NCBI GenBank assembly: GCA_030674155.1
Contig: CM060323.1
Coordinates: 43,705,511-43,769,510 of the forward strand
Direction of reading: 5' to 3'
DNA: 64,000 nucleotides
Source of the DNA: Stramonita haemastoma
Taxonomy: Eukaryota > Mollusca > Gastropoda > Neogastropoda > Muricidae
Part shown: piece by piece, positions 61,975 to 64,000 of the stretch
Layout: each line of letters begins with the position of its first letter
How positions within the stretch are numbered: the first letter of the stretch is position 1
The notes under the pieces: model-generated
Told to the model about the DNA's origin: nothing
Databases searched by the model: none
The model's input: the letters and a program-made list of their open reading frames with translations, nothing else
Position numbers and translations under genes: made by a program

Positions 61975-63746
61975 AACATTAGCCTACTCATGTCGGACCA
62001 TATCTTTCTACTTAACAATTTAATAGATAAAGTGCTAAAAGTAAAAAGTAAAAGACTTTATTGCTGCTTTGTAGATTTTCAGAAAGCTTTCGATAATGTG
62101 TGGCATGAGGGTCTTCTAATAAAGCTAAACGAAATAGGGATAACAGGTAAAACCTATAATGTTATTAAAAACATGTATTGGAATGCAACAGTAGTTACAA
62201 ACAGGCAAGGAAAACACACCGGTGAAATCAGAGTGAAAAGAGGGGTGCATCAGGGAAATACATTAAGCCCTACATTATTTAATATATATGTCAATGATAT
62301 AGTTCAGTATATTGACGAGAAAGATTCACCATATATAACTTTGAGAGACAGAATTCCTTGTTTACTATATGCTGATGACCTAGCATTACTATCAACAACC
62401 AAAGTAGGTCTTCAAACTAAATTGAATAAACTTCAAGAATACAGTTCAAACTGGGGCTTAAAGATAAACAAAACCAAAACAAAGGTAATAGTCTTTACGA
62501 GATCACCACCTAAAATTCCCATACATTTTAAGTGTGGAGAGCATGTAATTGAAACAGTAGAAACTTACAAATATCTAGGTGTCATTTTTCATCAGAATGG
62601 TAAGTTTCAAGCAACACAAGAACATTTAGTAAAACAAAGTAATAAAGCATTGTACGCCTTTAAAAGAGCAGTTCATGGACAAAATTTAAAGACTACTATA
62701 ATAATGCGTTTATTTGACTCATTAATAACTCCTGTTTTAACTTATGGAGCAGAAGTTTGGTTTCCTTTTTGTTTTCATGGGGAGACAGAATTTCATATTG
62801 ATGAATTGTTCAAGACATGCTTATCAAATCAGTTTCTGTATGAAACTTTTCATATAAAATTTTGTAAACAAATACTGGGAGTTCATAAAAAAGCATTGGT
62901 ACTACCCACTCTGGGTGAATTAGGAAGATTTCCACTGACTCTTAAAATCATATGCCAGATAATATCCTTTTGGATTCATTTAACAGAATCAAAACCAAAC
63001 TCTTATATTAGAATAGTATACGATTATTTGTATCAGACGAATACATGTGATAAATGGATCAATACAGTAAAAAATATCCTTTACACAATTGGGTTTAAAC
63101 ATGTGTGGAAAAACCAGAGTACTTTTGATGTTCATCGGTTAAGTTATGCTGTTCAAAGAAAGCTTCAGACTATGTATAAAACATTCTGGAACTACCAGAA
63201 AAAACAGTTTGCAAAACTAAAATTTTATGATTTTGTAACCAAGGAATACAGACTGGAACCATATCTTATTAACTATGAAAACAAAACTCATAAAAATACT
63301 TTTTGTAAATTTCGCTTAAGCTGTCACGATTTAATGATAGAGAAAGGGAGACACCAAAATATGCCCAGAGAGGACAGAAAATGTAAATTTTGTAACAAAA
63401 TAGAAGATGAATTTCATGTACTCGATGAAAGTGTGTTATATGATGAACTCAGAAACAATTTGTTATTCAAAGTTAAAACCAAAGACAAAGAACGTAAAAA
63501 ACATATAGATAAGGTAAGCGACATAATCGCAGTTGATATATATCAAGCAGATATCATTAGATATGTGAATGAATGTTTTGAGAAAAAGAGAAGAAGAATG
63601 CAACATGTTTTTAGTGGACATCATTTTGGGCAGAAAGATAATTAAAACTGATGTTTGTTTTGTTGTGTCAAATAAGTCTGCATGACTTAAATGGCAATAA
63701 AATATTTTGAATCTTGAATCTTTGAATCTTGAATCTTTGAATCTTG
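61975..63746 (+). mobile_element. 5'-truncated LINE (non-LTR retrotransposon) with RT and microsatellite tail
   Basis: The element enters inside the RT domain and ends with an AATAAA-containing 3' region and a tail of TTGAATC-type repeats (63700-63746), typical of non-LTR retrotransposon 3' ends. The 5' truncation is usual for target-primed reverse transcription. I did not find a clear target-site duplication. Confidence 0.85.
61990..63645 (+). CDS. LINE reverse transcriptase, 5'-truncated but open
   Basis: 551 codons without a stop. RT motifs in order: LYCCFVDFQKAFDNVWHEGL (about 23-42), GVHQGNTLSPTLFNIYVNDI (about 85-104), the catalytic YADD at 127-130, then WGLKINKTKTKVIVF, followed by the thumb and a C-terminal Cys-rich motif CKFCNKIEDEFH. 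The endonuclease and first RT blocks are missing, so this copy cannot move by itself. The lack of stops means it inserted recently. Clade is uncertain (CR1/Jockey-like). Confidence 0.9.
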   Translation: MSDHIFLLNNLIDKVLKVKSKRLYCCFVDFQKAFDNVWHEGLLIKLNEIGITGKTYNVIKNMYWNATVVTNRQGKHTGEIRVKRGVHQGNTLSPTLFNIYVNDIVQYIDEKDSPYITLRDRIPCLLYADDLALLSTTKVGLQTKLNKLQEYSSNWGLKINKTKTKVIVFTRSPPKIPIHFKCGEHVIETVETYKYLGVIFHQNGKFQATQEHLVKQSNKALYAFKRAVHGQNLKTTIIMRLFDSLITPVLTYGAEVWFPFCFHGETEFHIDELFKTCLSNQFLYETFHIKFCKQILGVHKKALVLPTLGELGRFPLTLKIICQIISFWIHLTESKPNSYIRIVYDYLYQTNTCDKWINTVKNILYTIGFKHVWKNQSTFDVHRLSYAVQRKLQTMYKTFWNYQKKQFAKLKFYDFVTKEYRLEPYLINYENKTHKNTFCKFRLSCHDLMIEKGRHQNMPREDRKCKFCNKIEDEFHVLDESVLYDELRNNLLFKVKTKDKERKKHIDKVSDIIAVDIYQADIIRYVNECFEKKRRRMQHVFSGHHFGQKDN

Positions 63747-64000
63747 TCGGTAGGCCTACAGATTTTCTTCTTCTTTTTAAAAATTTTATTTATATAACCT
63801 GTGTGAATTCTGGATTGCTTTCCAGTCCCGGCCCCGCTGCCAAAAGAGAGCACAAAAGAACACCATACTGAGTTATATCTAGTTTTCCAGTCTGCCTATA
63901 CATTTGTTTTCTTATTCTTTCTTTTCTGAACGCTCAGACAGCAACTATTGGCTGTCATATGAGCGAAAAATGTTTGTGATGCGTTGCTCGGCCGTTATGC
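63747..64000. other. Right edge, no gene seen
   Basis: Non-coding sequence after the LINE tail, ending in a dispersed repeat shared with 32.3 kb. Confidence 0.5.
63890..64000 (+). repeat. Dispersed repeat shared with 32.3 kb
   Basis: CTCAGACAGCAACTATTGGC and TGTCATATGAGCGAAAAA closely match 32350-32420 (CTCAGACAGCATCTATTG, TGTCATATGAGTGAAAA). Element type unknown; it runs off the right edge. Confidence 0.55.

Overview
This is a 64 kb window of nuclear DNA from an invertebrate animal. It has many short exons with GT..AG introns, extensive (CA)n/(TG)n and (GA)n microsatellites, several tRNA-derived SINE families and truncated non-LTR retrotransposons. The repeat mix looks molluscan, most likely a marine gastropod, but that is inference from repeat style. 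I see no bacterial or phage genes and no CRISPR array.

Layout. 1-15,550 (minus): HADHB, the thiolase (beta) subunit of the mitochondrial trifunctional protein; 13 exons are visible and the 3' end lies beyond the left edge. 15,551-15,872: a 322 bp head-to-head promoter. 15,873-42,781 (plus): HADHA, the hydratase/dehydrogenase (alpha) subunit, in 21 exons that add up to 763 residues once small indels are allowed for, the same length as human HADHA. 44,831-49,618 (minus): TM2D1, 6 exons. 49,619-49,904: a second, 286 bp head-to-head promoter. 49,905-56,290 (plus): NME6, 6 exons. 59,694-60,089 (minus): a possible 131-residue protein with an MGC N-terminus typical of lipid-anchored proteins, not recognised. 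61,990-63,645 (plus): an intact 551-residue reverse-transcriptase ORF of a 5'-truncated LINE.

HADHA and HADHB encode the two subunits of one enzyme complex (long-chain fatty acid beta-oxidation, inner mitochondrial membrane) and share a promoter as in vertebrates. A direct repeat of two AGTTCA half-sites with one spacer base (DR1, HNF4/PPAR-RXR type) lies 28 bp upstream of the HADHA start codon.

The most unusual pattern is that tandem repeats and insertions repeatedly abut or copy splice sites. HADHA exon 20 has in-frame decoy acceptors upstream and a long array of copies of its own donor junction downstream. TM2D1 exon 5 is followed by an array of donor-like sites that all keep frame. HADHA exon 11 is followed by about a dozen tandem AATAAA-bearing units just where the hydratase part ends. 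A SINE inserted into the HADHA exon 8 donor context, and exons 4 and 14 have arrays ending just before their acceptors. HADHA and HADHB also carry several one-base coding indels, mostly at C or G runs, most simply read as consensus errors.
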